A DNA stretch of 64,000 nucleotides from NCBI GenBank assembly GCA_004293365.1, contig RDYN01000044.1, positions 1 through 64,000 of the forward strand, written 5' to 3'. Both the position numbers and the translations under genes were made by a program. Shown here one piece after another: positions 8,452-19,048 of the stretch. This stretch comes from Oscillatoriales cyanobacterium. GTDB taxonomy: Bacteria > Cyanobacteriota > Cyanobacteriia > Cyanobacteriales > Microcoleaceae. Under the pieces are notes generated by a model. That model did no database searches and had not been told where the DNA came from. It saw nothing but the letters and a program-made list of their open reading frames with translations. Positions within the stretch are counted from its first letter, which is position 1, and every line of letters begins with the position of its first letter.

Positions 8452-9795
8452 TTACTGACAGCGTTGCAGATACATCCTAGCAACCATATCCCCAGGATTA
8501 GCTTGCAAACATTTCTCAAACAGTTGAAAGGCAGTCTCTTTATCCGAGGCATGATAGAAAACGATCGCCTGTTCAAAAGTGCTTTTCATGGCTAACTTAC
8601 CCTCTCGCAATTCCGGTAAATCGGCATCGAAAACCTCATACACGGCTACCTGTTCCGACTTTCCCTTGACTCGAACGCGATCGATCAAACGAATGTGATA
8701 GCTTTCCGGATTTTTCAAGACCATAAATGTGTGATTGCTAATCAACAAAGGCACACCGTACTGTTTGGTTAATCCCTCCAAACGAGATGCTAAATTCACC
8801 GCATCCCCGATCGCAGTACCATCCATCCGAGATGCACCACCCACCGTTCCTAGTATTAATGTCCCAGTATTAATACCAATCCCAATTTTAATCGGCGGAC
8901 GTTCCGGTATCGTGCGCGTAGTATTATAGTCCGCCAGTCTTTGTAACATCGAAATTCCACCCCTAACTGCCCGATCTGCATCCCCACTAAACAACGCCAT
9001 AATTGCATCACCAATATATTTATCAATAAACCCATGATTTTCAATAATTGCTGGTTCCATCCGAGAGAGATAACCATTAATAAACTTAAAATTATCATCC
9101 GGCGTCATCCTTTCTGATAAACTTGTAAAATCTCGAATATCTGAAAACAACACCGAAATTTCTTGCTGAATATGTTCGCCTAATTGAATATCAAGAAAAC
9201 TCTTTTTTTCCAATAACTGAAGAAACTGACGGGGCACAAACCGTAAAAAAGATTCATTTAGTGCTTGCAAATAACTTTCTTTTTCTTGAAGTTCCGCAAT
9301 TAGTTTAGCTTGCTGGCGAGTCAGCGCTTCTAACTCTTGGTTCATTTCTAGAAGTTTAGCATTTTTTTCGGCAAGTTTCTTATCTTGAATGTAACTGTGA
9401 ACTGCTTCTGCTACCGTTAGTCTTAAATCTTCATTATGCCAAGGTTTACCGATGTATCGATAGAGTTTAGCGTATTTGACCGCATTAGTAACCGCTTCAA
9501 TAGTAGCTTGACCCGTCAGCATTACTTTCAGCGTTTTTGGCGAAAGTTCGTGAACGCGGCGCAAAAGTTCGTCTCCCTTCATATCCGGCATAATGTAATC
9601 GGAAATAATTAAGGGAATTTCATCACCCTCTTCAAGTAATTCTGCAAGCAATTCTAACGCATCCTCTCCCCCTTCAGCGATCTCGACTCGATACTCTTCT
9701 CCAAATGATTTTTTTAATTCCGCTTTCAAACTCGTCAAAATGGTAATTTCATCATCTACACAAACAATGACAGGTTTTTTTGCAACTTTTGTCAT
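8452..9795 (-). CDS. Response regulator with C-terminal class III adenylate/guanylate cyclase domain
   Basis: A soluble 447-residue output protein. The receiver domain (~8-125) has the acidic pair DDE at 14-16, phosphoacceptor Asp66 (IISDYIMP), Thr94 and Lys117 (GKPWH). A coiled coil follows (~135-180). The class III nucleotide cyclase domain (~205-400) carries both metal-binding aspartates (FSDIRDF, Asp219; YIGDAIMALF, Asp263). It probably makes cAMP or cGMP in response to phosphorylation; which one is not decidable here. The start overlaps the stop of the upstream lone receiver by 4 bases, so the two are translationally coupled. Confidence 0.9.
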   Translation of the reverse strand: MTKVAKKPVIVCVDDEITILTSLKAELKKSFGEEYRVEIAEGGEDALELLAELLEEGDEIPLIISDYIMPDMKGDELLRRVHELSPKTLKVMLTGQATIEAVTNAVKYAKLYRYIGKPWHNEDLRLTVAEAVHSYIQDKKLAEKNAKLLEMNQELEALTRQQAKLIAELQEKESYLQALNESFLRFVPRQFLQLLEKKSFLDIQLGEHIQQEISVLFSDIRDFTSLSERMTPDDNFKFINGYLSRMEPAIIENHGFIDKYIGDAIMALFSGDADRAVRGGISMLQRLADYNTTRTIPERPPIKIGIGINTGTLILGTVGGASRMDGTAIGDAVNLASRLEGLTKQYGVPLLISNHTFMVLKNPESYHIRLIDRVRVKGKSEQVAVYEVFDADLPELREGKLAMKSTFEQAIVFYHASDKETAFQLFEKCLQANPGDMVARMYLQRCQ

Positions 9796-10187
9796 AGTTT
9801 TTCTAATCCAGACTTGACGATATCGAGCAACTCATTTGGCGACCAGGGTTTAAACAAACATTTATGTACATTAGCTTCTGCGTAAGCTCGCTCGATCGCT
9901 TCTTTATTTGCTTGTCCTGTCAATAAAATTTTGACAATCTTAGGAAATTTTTGATGAACGCTAATTAGAAATTCGTCGCCTTTCATTCCGGGCATCAACC
10001 AATCGGAAATAATCAATAAAATGCTGATGTTATCTTCATTTAACTCGTCAATAATATCTAGCGCTTCTTCAGCATCTTGGGCAACTTCATAAGCATAGGA
10101 ACTGCCTAATGCTTTTCTCAATTGGGCTTTCAAACTTTCCAAAATGACAGTTTCATCATCAACACACAAAATAACGGGTTTAGACAT
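9792..10187 (-). CDS. Single-domain response regulator (CheY-like receiver)
   Basis: 131 residues, only a receiver domain. Motifs are CVDDE (~8-12), Asp62 in IISDWLMPGMKGDE, T-G in LLTGQAN and K-P in LFKPWSP. It closely resembles the receiver of the downstream cyclase, suggesting a duplication. Without an output domain it may act as a phosphate shuttle or sink between the nearby kinases and the cyclase regulator, with which it overlaps by 4 bases. Confidence 0.9.
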   Translation of the reverse strand: MSKPVILCVDDETVILESLKAQLRKALGSSYAYEVAQDAEEALDIIDELNEDNISILLIISDWLMPGMKGDEFLISVHQKFPKIVKILLTGQANKEAIERAYAEANVHKCLFKPWSPNELLDIVKSGLEKL

Positions 10188-10193
10188 GGTGGT

Positions 10194-10263
10194 TAAACAG
10201 TTGACAGTTTACAGTTGATAGTTTACAGTTGATAGTTGACAGTTGATAGGTGATAGTTGACAG
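10194..10263. repeat. Heptamer tandem repeat (STRR-like), about ten units
   Basis: Consecutive heptamers TAAACAG, TTGACAG, TTTACAG, TTGATAG, TTTACAG, TTGATAG, TTGACAG, TTGATAG, GTGATAG, TTGACAG begin 7 bp upstream of the lone receiver start. This is the reverse-complement type of the GTCAACY heptamers at 5095-5136 and 53392-53414. Confidence 0.85.
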
Positions 10264-10555
10264 TGCAGTTTTTATGACAGGTATTTCAACTTATCCGTAA
10301 AAACTTTGGACTATAGCGGTTCTCGGAAAGATGAGGTATTCACCAATTCATTTAAAATTACAAAATCCTGGTATTCTGCAATGCTCGAATCCCCCAATTC
10401 TCTAATCCTCCAATCCCCTAATCTAAAATATAAAATCTAAAATCCAAGTTGTACCTCATCTTTTTCAAAAAGGCTATATATCCAGACCCGGATGCGAGAC
10501 ATTATTTTTTGGTAATGCGTGATGGGTGATAGCAAAGGGTGATTATCACTCGTCA
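10264..10555. other. Gene-free spacer between the receiver-kinase and the lone receiver
   Basis: No ORF of note. Two diverged inverted segments (TATAGCGGTTCTCGGAAAGATGAGGTA near 10314 and TACCTCATCTTTTTCAAAAAGGCTATATA near 10452) form an imperfect inverted repeat. A similar CCTCATCTTTCTGAAAAAGGCTATATA lies near 31546, so this is another dispersed family. Confidence 0.5.
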
Positions 10556-12022
10556 TTACGAGTCAGTATCGGGTTGGAGATTCATACTTAAAGAAACAGT
10601 AAATGTTGTGTTTCCAGGAACAGAATCAAATTCTATTTTTCCTTGATGCTTTTCAACGATTTTTCGGACAATGTCTAATCCCAATCCACTTCCTTCTCCA
10701 GGAGGCTTCGTGGTAAAAAAAGGTTCAAAAATTCGATATTTAATCTCTTCCGCAATTCCTTTACCAGTATCCGTAATACTGATTTTAGCAAATCCTGCTT
10801 CCTGCGTAACATCGATCGCTAGCGCCCCTTTGTTATCCATTGCTTGAATGGCATTATGAATGAGATTTGTCCAGACTTGATTCAGTTCATCTGGATAGCA
10901 GTAAATTAATGGCAGTTCTGCGTAGTTTTGGACGACTTCAACTCCTTGTTTGAGGGAAGTTTTATAGAGCGTCAAAACACTGTCGATTCCTTGTATCAAA
11001 TTTGCTTTAAATAGCTCATCTTTTGGGTCGTGATGAGTATAACTTTTTAAAGCAAATACCACCTTAGTAGCACGTTCTGCTGCGATTGCAATGGTATTGT
11101 TCCCTCGCTGCAATCCAGAAAGATTGTAAGCAAACTCAACCAATCTTTCGCGATCGGGATGAGTCAGGATCGGTAAAAATGGGTCGATGTCTTCATAGAT
11201 TTTCATATCCGACAGTGTATCAGCTATGGTATCTGCATTAGAAACTCCAATCGCTTCTAGTTCGCGAGTTAAGGCTCGTTTGAGTTTGCGACTATCTTTG
11301 GCAGAAACTATCATCTTAGTATTAATAGAATACAATGCCATTGTGAGAATTAATTGAATTTCCTGAGAAGAAAGTAGATCCAGAATCCGGGGCAAATCTT
11401 CAAAAATTTCTTGCAAATAATTAGAGATATTATTGACGGAAGATTGAATAGCGCCTAAGGGTGTATTGACTTCATGAGCAATTCCTGCCATCAGTTGTCC
11501 GAGTGCTGCCATTTTCTCGGATTGAATCAGTTCTTGTTGGGTGACTTGCAGTCGATTTAATGTATTAGCTAAGTCCTGGTTTGTTTGAGCTAGTTCTTCA
11601 TTTTTAGATTGCAAATTATTTTGAAGTCGCTGCAATGCTAAATGGGTTTCGACACGAGCTAAAACCTCTTCCACCTGAAATGGTTTGGTTACATAGTCTA
11701 CACCCCCTACTCCAAAGGCTTTAACTTTATCAAGCACATCATTGAGCGCGCTGATAAAAATGACTGGAATATCCCGCGTTTTTGGATCGGATTTCAGCTT
11801 GTTGCAGACTTCATAGCCATCCATTTGTGGCATATTAATATCCAGCAAAATCAAATCAATTGGGGCAGTTTGAGTGGCAGATAAAGCTTGAAATCCGTCT
11901 TTTGCGGGTCTAACTTTATATCCATGTTCGGTTAAAAGTCCCACGAGTAGCTGTAAATTCGCTAGAGTATCATCGACAACTAAAATATTAGCAGGGCAGA
12001 ATTCCTCAACCAAGTCACTCAT
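10556..12022 (-). CDS. Receiver-histidine kinase hybrid (REC-HisKA-HATPase)
   Basis: A soluble 488-residue kinase. The N-terminal receiver has VVDD at ~15-18, Asp61 (LLDINMPQMDGYE) and VTKPF near 111-115. A coiled coil follows (~130-170). The dimerisation/phosphoacceptor domain has His183 (AGIAHEVNTPLGAI), and the ATPase domain has N-box (WTNLIHNAIQAM) and G-boxes (DTGKGI, GEGSGLGL). No transmembrane segment is present, so its input is the receiver itself. It starts 29 bp after the large hybrid kinase stop on the same strand, so one transcript and a phosphorelay are likely. Confidence 0.92.
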   Translation of the reverse strand: MSDLVEEFCPANILVVDDTLANLQLLVGLLTEHGYKVRPAKDGFQALSATQTAPIDLILLDINMPQMDGYEVCNKLKSDPKTRDIPVIFISALNDVLDKVKAFGVGGVDYVTKPFQVEEVLARVETHLALQRLQNNLQSKNEELAQTNQDLANTLNRLQVTQQELIQSEKMAALGQLMAGIAHEVNTPLGAIQSSVNNISNYLQEIFEDLPRILDLLSSQEIQLILTMALYSINTKMIVSAKDSRKLKRALTRELEAIGVSNADTIADTLSDMKIYEDIDPFLPILTHPDRERLVEFAYNLSGLQRGNNTIAIAAERATKVVFALKSYTHHDPKDELFKANLIQGIDSVLTLYKTSLKQGVEVVQNYAELPLIYCYPDELNQVWTNLIHNAIQAMDNKGALAIDVTQEAGFAKISITDTGKGIAEEIKYRIFEPFFTTKPPGEGSGLGLDIVRKIVEKHQGKIEFDSVPGNTTFTVSLSMNLQPDTDS

Positions 12023-12051
12023 GATTTTTGTCCATTTTCAACAAAATACAA

Positions 12052-14868
12052 TTAACTTACAGATTCAATCGACGATGCAATTTTGCCATATTCAAATTCA
12101 TTTGCTAATAACAAAAATGCATCTCCGATTGACGTATTTATAGCTTGCACTTCCTGAATGAGACGTTCTACTTCAGCAATATCCGAACTTTTCGCCGAAC
12201 TAGCTAAGTTTGCCAGTAATTCTGGCGGTAAGGTAGCTAGAGCTTCCGGCGCCAGCACGTCTTTGATGTCTGTTTTCGATTTAGTTTGAGCTGATTTTGC
12301 GATCGGCTCTTCATAAATATAGCGCACTCCGATATGTTTGTTCATTGCTGCAAAAATCTCTTGCTCTCGGAACGGTTTCCGCATAAAATCATCGCATCCA
12401 GCCGATAAAACCACGGCTCTTTCCTCTTCAAAAACGCTAGCGGTTAGCGCAATAATCGCAGTGGCTTGTCCCTTCGTCGTTAATTTAATTTGTTGTGTGG
12501 CGGCGTAACCATCCATCACGGGCATTCGCATATCCATCCAGATGAGATGAGGTTCCCACTCATGCCAAATATCCACCGCTTCTCGACCATTAGTGGCTTC
12601 TTTCAATTCAAACCCAAATGGATTGAGCAATTGAACTAATAACTGACGGTTGAGAGGTTTATCATCGACAATCAATATGCGATAGCGAGGTTGATTCGGT
12701 TCGAGTGCAATGACGCGACGTTTGTTTTGTTGTGATTCGTCGTCAGCGGCATCGACAACCTGAGTTGTAATATCGAACTTGAAAATTGTGCCAACTCCTA
12801 CTTTGCTACTGACAGTGACATCGCCACCCATAAGCTGCACAAACTGACGGCTAATTGCCAAACCTAAGCCTGTTCCTTCTTGAGCATTTTTCCCCGAAGA
12901 AGTTTGCATGAAGGCTTCAAAGAGTTTATCTAATTCTTCCGGTGCAATTCCCGCGCCTGTATCTTCAACCTCAAAATAAATTTGTTGTTGACTTCCCACT
13001 CCTTCTGGACAATTTTCTGCTGCTGCACCTGCATTCAGCAATCCACTATTCGTAGAAACTCGAACAGAAACGCCACCTTCTGTGGTAAATTTAATGGCAT
13101 TATTGAGCAAATTAATCAAAATTTGACGGAGTTTTACTTGGTCGCTGCGAAGGTAGCGGGGAACATCGGGACTGCGCTCGAATAGCAACTGCAACCCAGC
13201 ATCATCTGCTTTGAGGCGGAACATATCTTCTACATCGTCGAGCAAGGGATAGAGATCGAAGTTTTTCTCATTAAGTGTCGTGCGTCCGGCTTCAATCTTA
13301 GATAGGTCTAATACTTGGTTGATTAATGTTAGTAAATGTTCGCCGCTGCGGGTAATTATGCCAACATTATCGAGATGTTCTGATGGTAGCGATCGACTTC
13401 TGAGCATGATTTGAGCAAAGCCTAAAATGGCATTGAGAGGAGAGCGCAATTCGTGGCTCATATTGGCAAGGAATGAACTTTTGGCTTGGTTGGCAACTTC
13501 CGCTTTTTCTTTAGCAATTTCCAGTTTTTGGTTCGATGTAGCTAATTCTGCTGTTCGTGCTTCAACTTTTTGTTCTAAAGTTTCAAAAGAATCTTGCAAC
13601 TGACTCGCCATACTATTAAAAGATTTTGCTAGTTCTCCCAATTCATCTGTGCGAGGGAGTTGTACGGTTTTATCCCATTCTCCTTTGGCAATTTCTTTTG
13701 CGGATATATTGAAGCTTAAAATAGGATTTGTTACCCAACGAGCGGTGAAGATACCCACAACAATCGCAGCACTTAATGCCCCAAAACATAATAAAGCTGT
13801 GGTGCGGTTATTGGCATTAATTTGTTCCATGAAGTCGGCTTCAGGAACGACGAGGACAATCAACCAATCAATTCCGCGCGCATCTTTGAGCGGTGTAACT
13901 TGGATAAATTGTTTCTGCGTTTCCAAGGTGGCAGTAAATTGTTGACTGGATTCAATCTTTTCTAAGCTTTTTGAGTTTTGAGCGAGGTACTGTGCTGCCG
14001 CACGAATTAAGGGAATACTACTTGCAGTTGCCACAAGTCGCTTTTCTACTTTGCCATCTTTCCCCCGTACAAATGGCTCTTCCTGGGTCGAAGATGCGAC
14101 GATCGCTCCGGAGCGATCGACAATAAACGTTTGCCCGGAGCGACCGATTTTCAGCCCTTGGAGAAAGGTATTGATATGAGATAAAACAAAATCGGTGCCA
14201 ACGACTCCCCGCAGGGTATTATCTTTTTGATAGATTGGTTGGGCGATGGTTACTTTCAATCTCGGTTCTTTAAAATCTAAATAAATATGGCTCCAAATAG
14301 CTTTACCTGCCTGTTGGGCATTTTTATACCAGGGTCTAATTCTAGGATCGTAATTCTTGCCAATTTCTAATAGTTTGTCTGGTTTTCCTTGACTGTCTGC
14401 GGAGAAGCTTTGAAACTTGTTTTGGGTTTCTTTACTTACATGACTAATTTGCCAAGTTTGATTGCCTTGAAATCCCAAACCAGTAAATTCACCTTGACTG
14501 CTGCCGAAATATAAGGCGGAAACTTTGACGCCCTCGAATAAAAATCGTTGGCTCCAAAATTGGCGAGTTAAACTTGCGGTGTCAGTTAATTTAATTTGGT
14601 CTAGATCGATCGCGGTGGCGTTGGTTTGAGTAATTACGCGCGGTGCTTCGAGATAATGAAGGAGTTGTTCTTCGATGCGATTGCTAATTTCCGATCGCAA
14701 TTGAGTGGCAACATTATTCACAGCTTGCTGTCCGTTTTTGAAGGATAAATATCCTACTAAACCAACGGCAACAAAAAGTTGTGCTGCGAAGGGAACAATC
14801 AGAACTGTGCGTAGGGGTAAATTGCTAGATAGTTTGCCGAGGCTGGAAGAGAGATGTTTCGTCAGCAT
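12052..14868 (-). CDS. Membrane hybrid sensor kinase (dCache-HAMP-HisKA-HATPase-REC)
   Basis: 938 residues. A transmembrane helix lies at ~21-42. A long periplasmic sensor (~45-350) looks like a double-Cache domain, with DPRIRPWYK (~174-182) and [10 protein letters not shown] motifs. A second helix (~357-376) precedes a HAMP linker. His472 sits in [16 protein letters not shown], followed by a complete ATPase domain and a receiver with Asp in [15 protein letters not shown] short helical tail after the receiver may be an Hpt-like remnant, but I see no clear Hpt histidine motif. It heads the signalling gene block. dCache domains commonly sense small organic ligands; the ligand here is unknown. 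Confidence 0.92.
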   Translation of the reverse strand: MLTKHLSSSLGKLSSNLPLRTVLIVPFAAQLFVAVGLVGYLSFKNGQQAVNNVATQLRSEISNRIEEQLLHYLEAPRVITQTNATAIDLDQIKLTDTASLTRQFWSQRFLFEGVKVSALYFGSSQGEFTGLGFQGNQTWQISHVSKETQNKFQSFSADSQGKPDKLLEIGKNYDPRIRPWYKNAQQAGKAIWSHIYLDFKEPRLKVTIAQPIYQKDNTLRGVVGTDFVLSHINTFLQGLKIGRSGQTFIVDRSGAIVASSTQEEPFVRGKDGKVEKRLVATASSIPLIRAAAQYLAQNSKSLEKIESSQQFTATLETQKQFIQVTPLKDARGIDWLIVLVVPEADFMEQINANNRTTALLCFGALSAAIVVGIFTARWVTNPILSFNISAKEIAKGEWDKTVQLPRTDELGELAKSFNSMASQLQDSFETLEQKVEARTAELATSNQKLEIAKEKAEVANQAKSSFLANMSHELRSPLNAILGFAQIMLRSRSLPSEHLDNVGIITRSGEHLLTLINQVLDLSKIEAGRTTLNEKNFDLYPLLDDVEDMFRLKADDAGLQLLFERSPDVPRYLRSDQVKLRQILINLLNNAIKFTTEGGVSVRVSTNSGLLNAGAAAENCPEGVGSQQQIYFEVEDTGAGIAPEELDKLFEAFMQTSSGKNAQEGTGLGLAISRQFVQLMGGDVTVSSKVGVGTIFKFDITTQVVDAADDESQQNKRRVIALEPNQPRYRILIVDDKPLNRQLLVQLLNPFGFELKEATNGREAVDIWHEWEPHLIWMDMRMPVMDGYAATQQIKLTTKGQATAIIALTASVFEEERAVVLSAGCDDFMRKPFREQEIFAAMNKHIGVRYIYEEPIAKSAQTKSKTDIKDVLAPEALATLPPELLANLASSAKSSDIAEVERLIQEVQAINTSIGDAFLLLANEFEYGKIASSIESVS

Positions 14869-14910
14869 AAGTCAAAGGAGTAATACTGAGGTAGACAAGC
14901 GAAGGCTCTG

Positions 14911-15105
14911 AGCTTGACTTTGGTTTCGGTGTATGTATAGAACAAGAATTGTTTTTTGATAGGAATAATTTACCGCAGAGGGCGCAGAGGACGCAGAGGG
15001 GGTGCAGAGAGAGATGAATAATAGCTATGCTCAGGGAATTGATATTACGCGATCGCGCTTTTGATAATAAACCATAATTGGTTCGTAGTGAGGACTTTAG
15101 TCCTT
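14911..15105. repeat. Segmental direct duplication, copy A
   Basis: A ~195-bp segment starting AGCTTGACTTTGGTTTC and ending in a GGACTTTAGTCCTT palindrome recurs at 15325-15510, starting AGCTTGACTTTAGTTTC, with many substitutions and small indels. It includes a CGCAGAGGACGCAGAGG-type simple repeat. No coding capacity is seen. Confidence 0.8.
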
Positions 15106-15324
15106 CTATGGATGCGGACTAAAGTCCTCACTACGAACCTTTGTGAGGATTTTGTCAGAACTGATGGAGCTGAATGTAGAGACACCTCATGGAGTAGAGA
15201 CAAGAAAATGCTTCCTGAAGTATAAATTTTACTATCTTTACAACTGCTTTGCAGTATATCAGGATTTTTTTTGTTTGGTTGGTATTTATAATTGATTTTG
15301 AGGATTTATTAATGCTTCGTTTTT

Positions 15325-15510
15325 AGCTTGACTTTAGTTTCCTTGTATGTATCTAACAAAAATTGTTTTTCGATCGGAATAATTTACCGCAGAGGACGCA
15401 GAGGGAGTGAAGAGAGAGATGAATAGTAGCTATGCTAAGGGAATTTATATTATGCGATCGCGCTTTTGATGATAAACTATAATTGGTTCGTAGTGAGGAC
15501 TTTAGTCCTT
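15325..15510. repeat. Segmental direct duplication, copy B
   Basis: Second copy of the segment at 14911-15105. The spacer between copies (15106-15324) carries another palindrome half and no gene. Shared landmarks are TTTACCGCAGAGG, GAGAGAGATGAATA and CGATCGCGCTTTTGAT. Confidence 0.8.
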
Positions 15511-15802
15511 TCATTTATGCGAACCATAATTGGTTCGTAGTGAGGACTTTAGTCCTTGGATTTATGCGGAGCATAATTGGTTCGTAGTGAGGACTTTAGT
15601 CCTTGGATTTATGCGGACTAAAGTCCTCACTACGAACCTTTCTGAGGACTTTAGTCCTTGGATTTATGCGGACTAAAGTCCTCACTACGAACCTTTCTGA
15701 GGATTTTAATTCTAGTTTTTGCGGACTAAAGTCCTCACTACGAACTTTTGTGAGGATTTTAATGCTAATTTTTGCGGACTAAAGTCCTCACTACGAACTT
15801 TT
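15482..15802. repeat. Array of GGACTTTAGTCC palindromes
   Basis: At least eight half-units of TTCGTAGTGAGGACTTTAGT or its complement occur in ~320 bp, separated by 20-40 bp variable segments such as TTGGATTTATGCG. The units can pair in many ways. The array directly abuts the stop of the cation ATPase gene at 15804, so it may act as the 3' end of that transcript. Other family members are at 2757-2812, 4963-5015, 15075-15139 and 57150-57172. Confidence 0.85.
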
Positions 15803-15803
15803 G

Positions 15804-18572
15804 TTAGTTGGGCGGATCGAAGCGGTTGACAGACAGCGCAACGCCAATCATCGGTAGCGCGACGCCGAAGCAAATCAGCCACTGATCTAGGTTCATCGGA
15901 GCTGTCTCGAAGATGCGGTTGATAAACGGAGAGTTAGCAAAGATAACCTGCAAAATTACAGCTACGACAATGCCGACACCGAGGGCGGGAGCTCCGCTAA
16001 CTTTTTCCTGAGAACCGCTAAATTTAGCCATCAAAGAAGGCAACAATTGGCTGAGACTCAGCAGGTAAAAAATTCTGCCCATTACTAATGCTTGAATCGC
16101 CATTGTCCGGGCCAGCGGCAAAGTTCCCCAATCCGATTGGCGCACCCATTCAAACATTCCGAAAATTATTGTCCAATTGTACAGAGAAATAGCCAAGATC
16201 CGCTTGATCCGATTTTCGGTTAGGAAAGGTTCGTTGACTGGGCGCGGCTGCTGTTTCATCACTCCGGGTGACTTGGGCTCGAAGGCGAGGGGCACAGTCA
16301 TGGTGATTGAGTTGAGCATATTCAACCAGAGGATTTGCAGGGACAAAATTGGTAATTCTCGCCCGAGGAGGGTGCTGAGCAAAATTGTCATTGATTCTCC
16401 GCCGTTGACTGGGAGAATGAAGCTGATCGATTTAAGCAGGTTTTTGTAGACCGATCGCCCTTCTTCTACCGCAGATTCGATCGACGCAAAGTTATCATCG
16501 GTCAAAATCATGTCGGCGGCTTCCTTAGAAACCTCTGTACCGCTACCCATCGCAATGCCGATATCCGCTTGTTTCAGGGCGGGGGCGTCGTTAACGCCGT
16601 CTCCTGTCATGGCTACAATTTCGCCTTTTTGCTGCAAAGCTTCTACGAGGCGCAGTTTTTGTTCTGGGGCGACGCGCGCAAAAACTGAGCCGGCTTCTAC
16701 GGCTTCGGCTAGGGTGTTTTTGTCCATTTCGGCGAGTTGGGCGCCGCTGTAGGCTACAAGTTCTCTATTGTGTTTGGTTTTGCGGAATCCCATGCGGCGG
16801 GCGATCGCCTTGGCTGTTGCGATGTGATCGCCGGTAATCATTTTAACTTGGATGCCGGCGGTTTGGCAGGCTTGGACGGCGGCGATCGCAGAGGCGCGCG
16901 GCGGGTCGATCATGCCTTGGAGTCCTAGGAAAATTAGCCCTGATTCTACGTCTGAGTGAGCAACGGAGTCCTGTTCGCGGGGAACGATTTTTTTAGCAAA
17001 AGCTAGGACGCGCAAGCCTTGATCGGCCATTGCATCGACTTGGTGGTGAATTTGCTCGCGATCGACTGCTGCGGGATTTCCTTCAGTGTCGAGACTCGAA
17101 CCGCAGCGAGTCAGAATTGATTCTACTGAACCTTTGACATACAAAATTTTGTCGCTTGTCGGAGTTCGATGCAGCGTCGCCATGTATTGAAACTGAGATT
17201 CAAAGGGAATTGAATCGAGGCGCGGCATGGATTTTTCCAAGACTTGTTGGCTGAGTTCTGCTTTTTTACCTGCTGCAATTAAAGCCCCTTCTGTCGGATC
17301 GCCGACAACAATCCAATCATTATCTTTGAATTCGAGGTGAGAGTCGTTGCAAATCATTCCGGCTTGCAAACATTCTTGCAAAGTTGGAGATTGACTGACA
17401 CTAATTGGCAGTTGGTTGAGTTGAATGTTGCCTTCTGGGCTGTATCCCGTACCTGTAACTGAGTAGGATTTGCCGCCAGAATAGATTTCTTGGACAGTCA
17501 TCTGATTTTCCGTCAAAGTTCCGGTTTTGTCGGAACAGATGACTGTGGCGCCGCCTAGGGTTTCTACGGCGGGGAGTTTGCGGACGATCGCGTGTTTGGC
17601 CGCCATTCGGGAAACACCGACGGCGAGGGTGACGGTGATGACGGCGGGAAGTCCTTCGGGAATGGCGCCGACGATGAGGGCGACTGCTGGTTCGACTGCT
17701 TCTTTAAAGGCTGAAACTCCGGCTGGGACTGGTCGTCCTAAACGGACTGCAAAGGTCAAGGTTGCCATTCCCAGCACGAATAGCAGCCAGTTTTGACTGA
17801 ATTGGTTAAATTTGCGGGTGAGGGGTGTTGTAAGGTCAATGTGGCGATCGAGCAATTGGGAGATTTTGCCGGTTTCGGTGTTGTTGGCGATCGCAATTAC
17901 GATACCGCTACCTTGCCCGAAGGTAACAAAACTCCCGGCGTAAGCCATATTATCGCGTTCTGCGAGCGGCGTTTCTTGTGGCAAAACCAAGTCTCCAGAT
18001 TGTCCTAATTCTTTTTCAACAGCAACGGATTCTCCGGTGAGTCCTGATTCATCTATTTGCAAGTCGCGCACTTTAACTAAGCGCAAATCGGCGGGTACTT
18101 TGTCGCCGGAAGTCAGGGTTACTAAGTCGCCGACAACGAGTTCTTTTGAGGTAATTTTTAATTTTTTGCCGCCCCGAATGACTGTGGCTTCTGTGGTGAC
18201 AGCTTGGGCTAGGGCTTCAATTTTTTTCTCAGCCCCCGCTTCTTGGATGAAACTAATAGTAGCGTTGGTGGTGGTTACGCCCCAAATGACGCTGGCGTTG
18301 AGCCATTCTCCGATTACTGCTTTGATTAAACCTGCACTCAGCAAGATGATGAGCAAAGGTTGGTTAAATTGCAGGATAAATTTTAACCAGGCTGGTTTCC
18401 CTGCTTTGACTGTAAGTTCGTTTGGCCCGAATTTTTGTTGGCGAGTAGCTACTTCTGCTGGATCGAGGCCGTTTTCCAGGTTGGTTTCTAATTTAGTTGC
18501 AACCTTGGATCTTTCTAAGTAGTGCCAATATTGCTCTGCTACGTCTACATCGTTGGCGGCTTTTGCTGGCAT
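15804..18572 (-). CDS. P-type cation-transporting ATPase (P2-like)
   Basis: 922-residue membrane ATPase with the full catalytic set: cation-ATPase N-domain (1-75), TGES actuator motif at 179-182, PEGL in M4 at 305-308, phosphorylated Asp348 in SDKTGTLT, and [12 protein letters not shown] in the hinge. About ten membrane helices. This is a P2 architecture related to Ca2+/Na+ pumps. In M6, where Ca2+-ATPases have N-x-x-T-D, this protein has WLNMLNS, so the acidic ligand corresponding to SERCA Asp800 is absent. M5 keeps an acidic residue (NGGES). The transported ion therefore should not be taken as Ca2+ by default. Monocistronic on the minus strand. Confidence 0.9.
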   Translation of the reverse strand: MPAKAANDVDVAEQYWHYLERSKVATKLETNLENGLDPAEVATRQQKFGPNELTVKAGKPAWLKFILQFNQPLLIILLSAGLIKAVIGEWLNASVIWGVTTTNATISFIQEAGAEKKIEALAQAVTTEATVIRGGKKLKITSKELVVGDLVTLTSGDKVPADLRLVKVRDLQIDESGLTGESVAVEKELGQSGDLVLPQETPLAERDNMAYAGSFVTFGQGSGIVIAIANNTETGKISQLLDRHIDLTTPLTRKFNQFSQNWLLFVLGMATLTFAVRLGRPVPAGVSAFKEAVEPAVALIVGAIPEGLPAVITVTLAVGVSRMAAKHAIVRKLPAVETLGGATVICSDKTGTLTENQMTVQEIYSGGKSYSVTGTGYSPEGNIQLNQLPISVSQSPTLQECLQAGMICNDSHLEFKDNDWIVVGDPTEGALIAAGKKAELSQQVLEKSMPRLDSIPFESQFQYMATLHRTPTSDKILYVKGSVESILTRCGSSLDTEGNPAAVDREQIHHQVDAMADQGLRVLAFAKKIVPREQDSVAHSDVESGLIFLGLQGMIDPPRASAIAAVQACQTAGIQVKMITGDHIATAKAIARRMGFRKTKHNRELVAYSGAQLAEMDKNTLAEAVEAGSVFARVAPEQKLRLVEALQQKGEIVAMTGDGVNDAPALKQADIGIAMGSGTEVSKEAADMILTDDNFASIESAVEEGRSVYKNLLKSISFILPVNGGESMTILLSTLLGRELPILSLQILWLNMLNSITMTVPLAFEPKSPGVMKQQPRPVNEPFLTENRIKRILAISLYNWTIIFGMFEWVRQSDWGTLPLARTMAIQALVMGRIFYLLSLSQLLPSLMAKFSGSQEKVSGAPALGVGIVVAVILQVIFANSPFINRIFETAPMNLDQWLICFGVALPMIGVALSVNRFDPPN

Positions 18573-19048
18573 GATTTTTCCCTTAATTTGTGCTGTCGGG
18601 CGAGCTTTTATCGATCCTTAATCGGCGCGCTCAATACAATTCCTCGCTGGTTGGAGTGCGAATATATTGAGCGACAAGAGGGTTGATTAATTGTTTGAAT
18701 GGGTTGTCACTTCCATCTATCTTACAACAGATGTGTCTGTCTTTGCCAATAGGTTTGGGAAATTCTTTGCGGTGCTAAATCTTTTTTGAGAGTTTTCCGA
18801 ACAGGTAAAAAAAGTTACTCAACTTCTTGACATTTGGCAAATCTTAGGTTGTATAGAATCCTGAACCCTTGAGCATAAACGGTTGGATTTCCGTACTCTG
18901 TAAATTGTCAACTATCCACTGCTATATATCTTTGTTGTCTTGTTTATTTTGCAGTTTCCTGCTGTGAGATTTTCCAACTCTGCGATTCCTCCACGGGCGA
19001 TCGCGCGCGCGTGTTAAAACCTAGGTTAAGCAACAAAATTGTGAGCTC
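18573..19048. other. Divergent intergenic region
   Basis: 476 bp between the divergently transcribed ATPase and C39-like genes, so it should contain both promoters. I see no ORF, repeat array or recognisable operator. There is a GCGATCGCGCGCGCG run near 18998. Confidence 0.5.
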
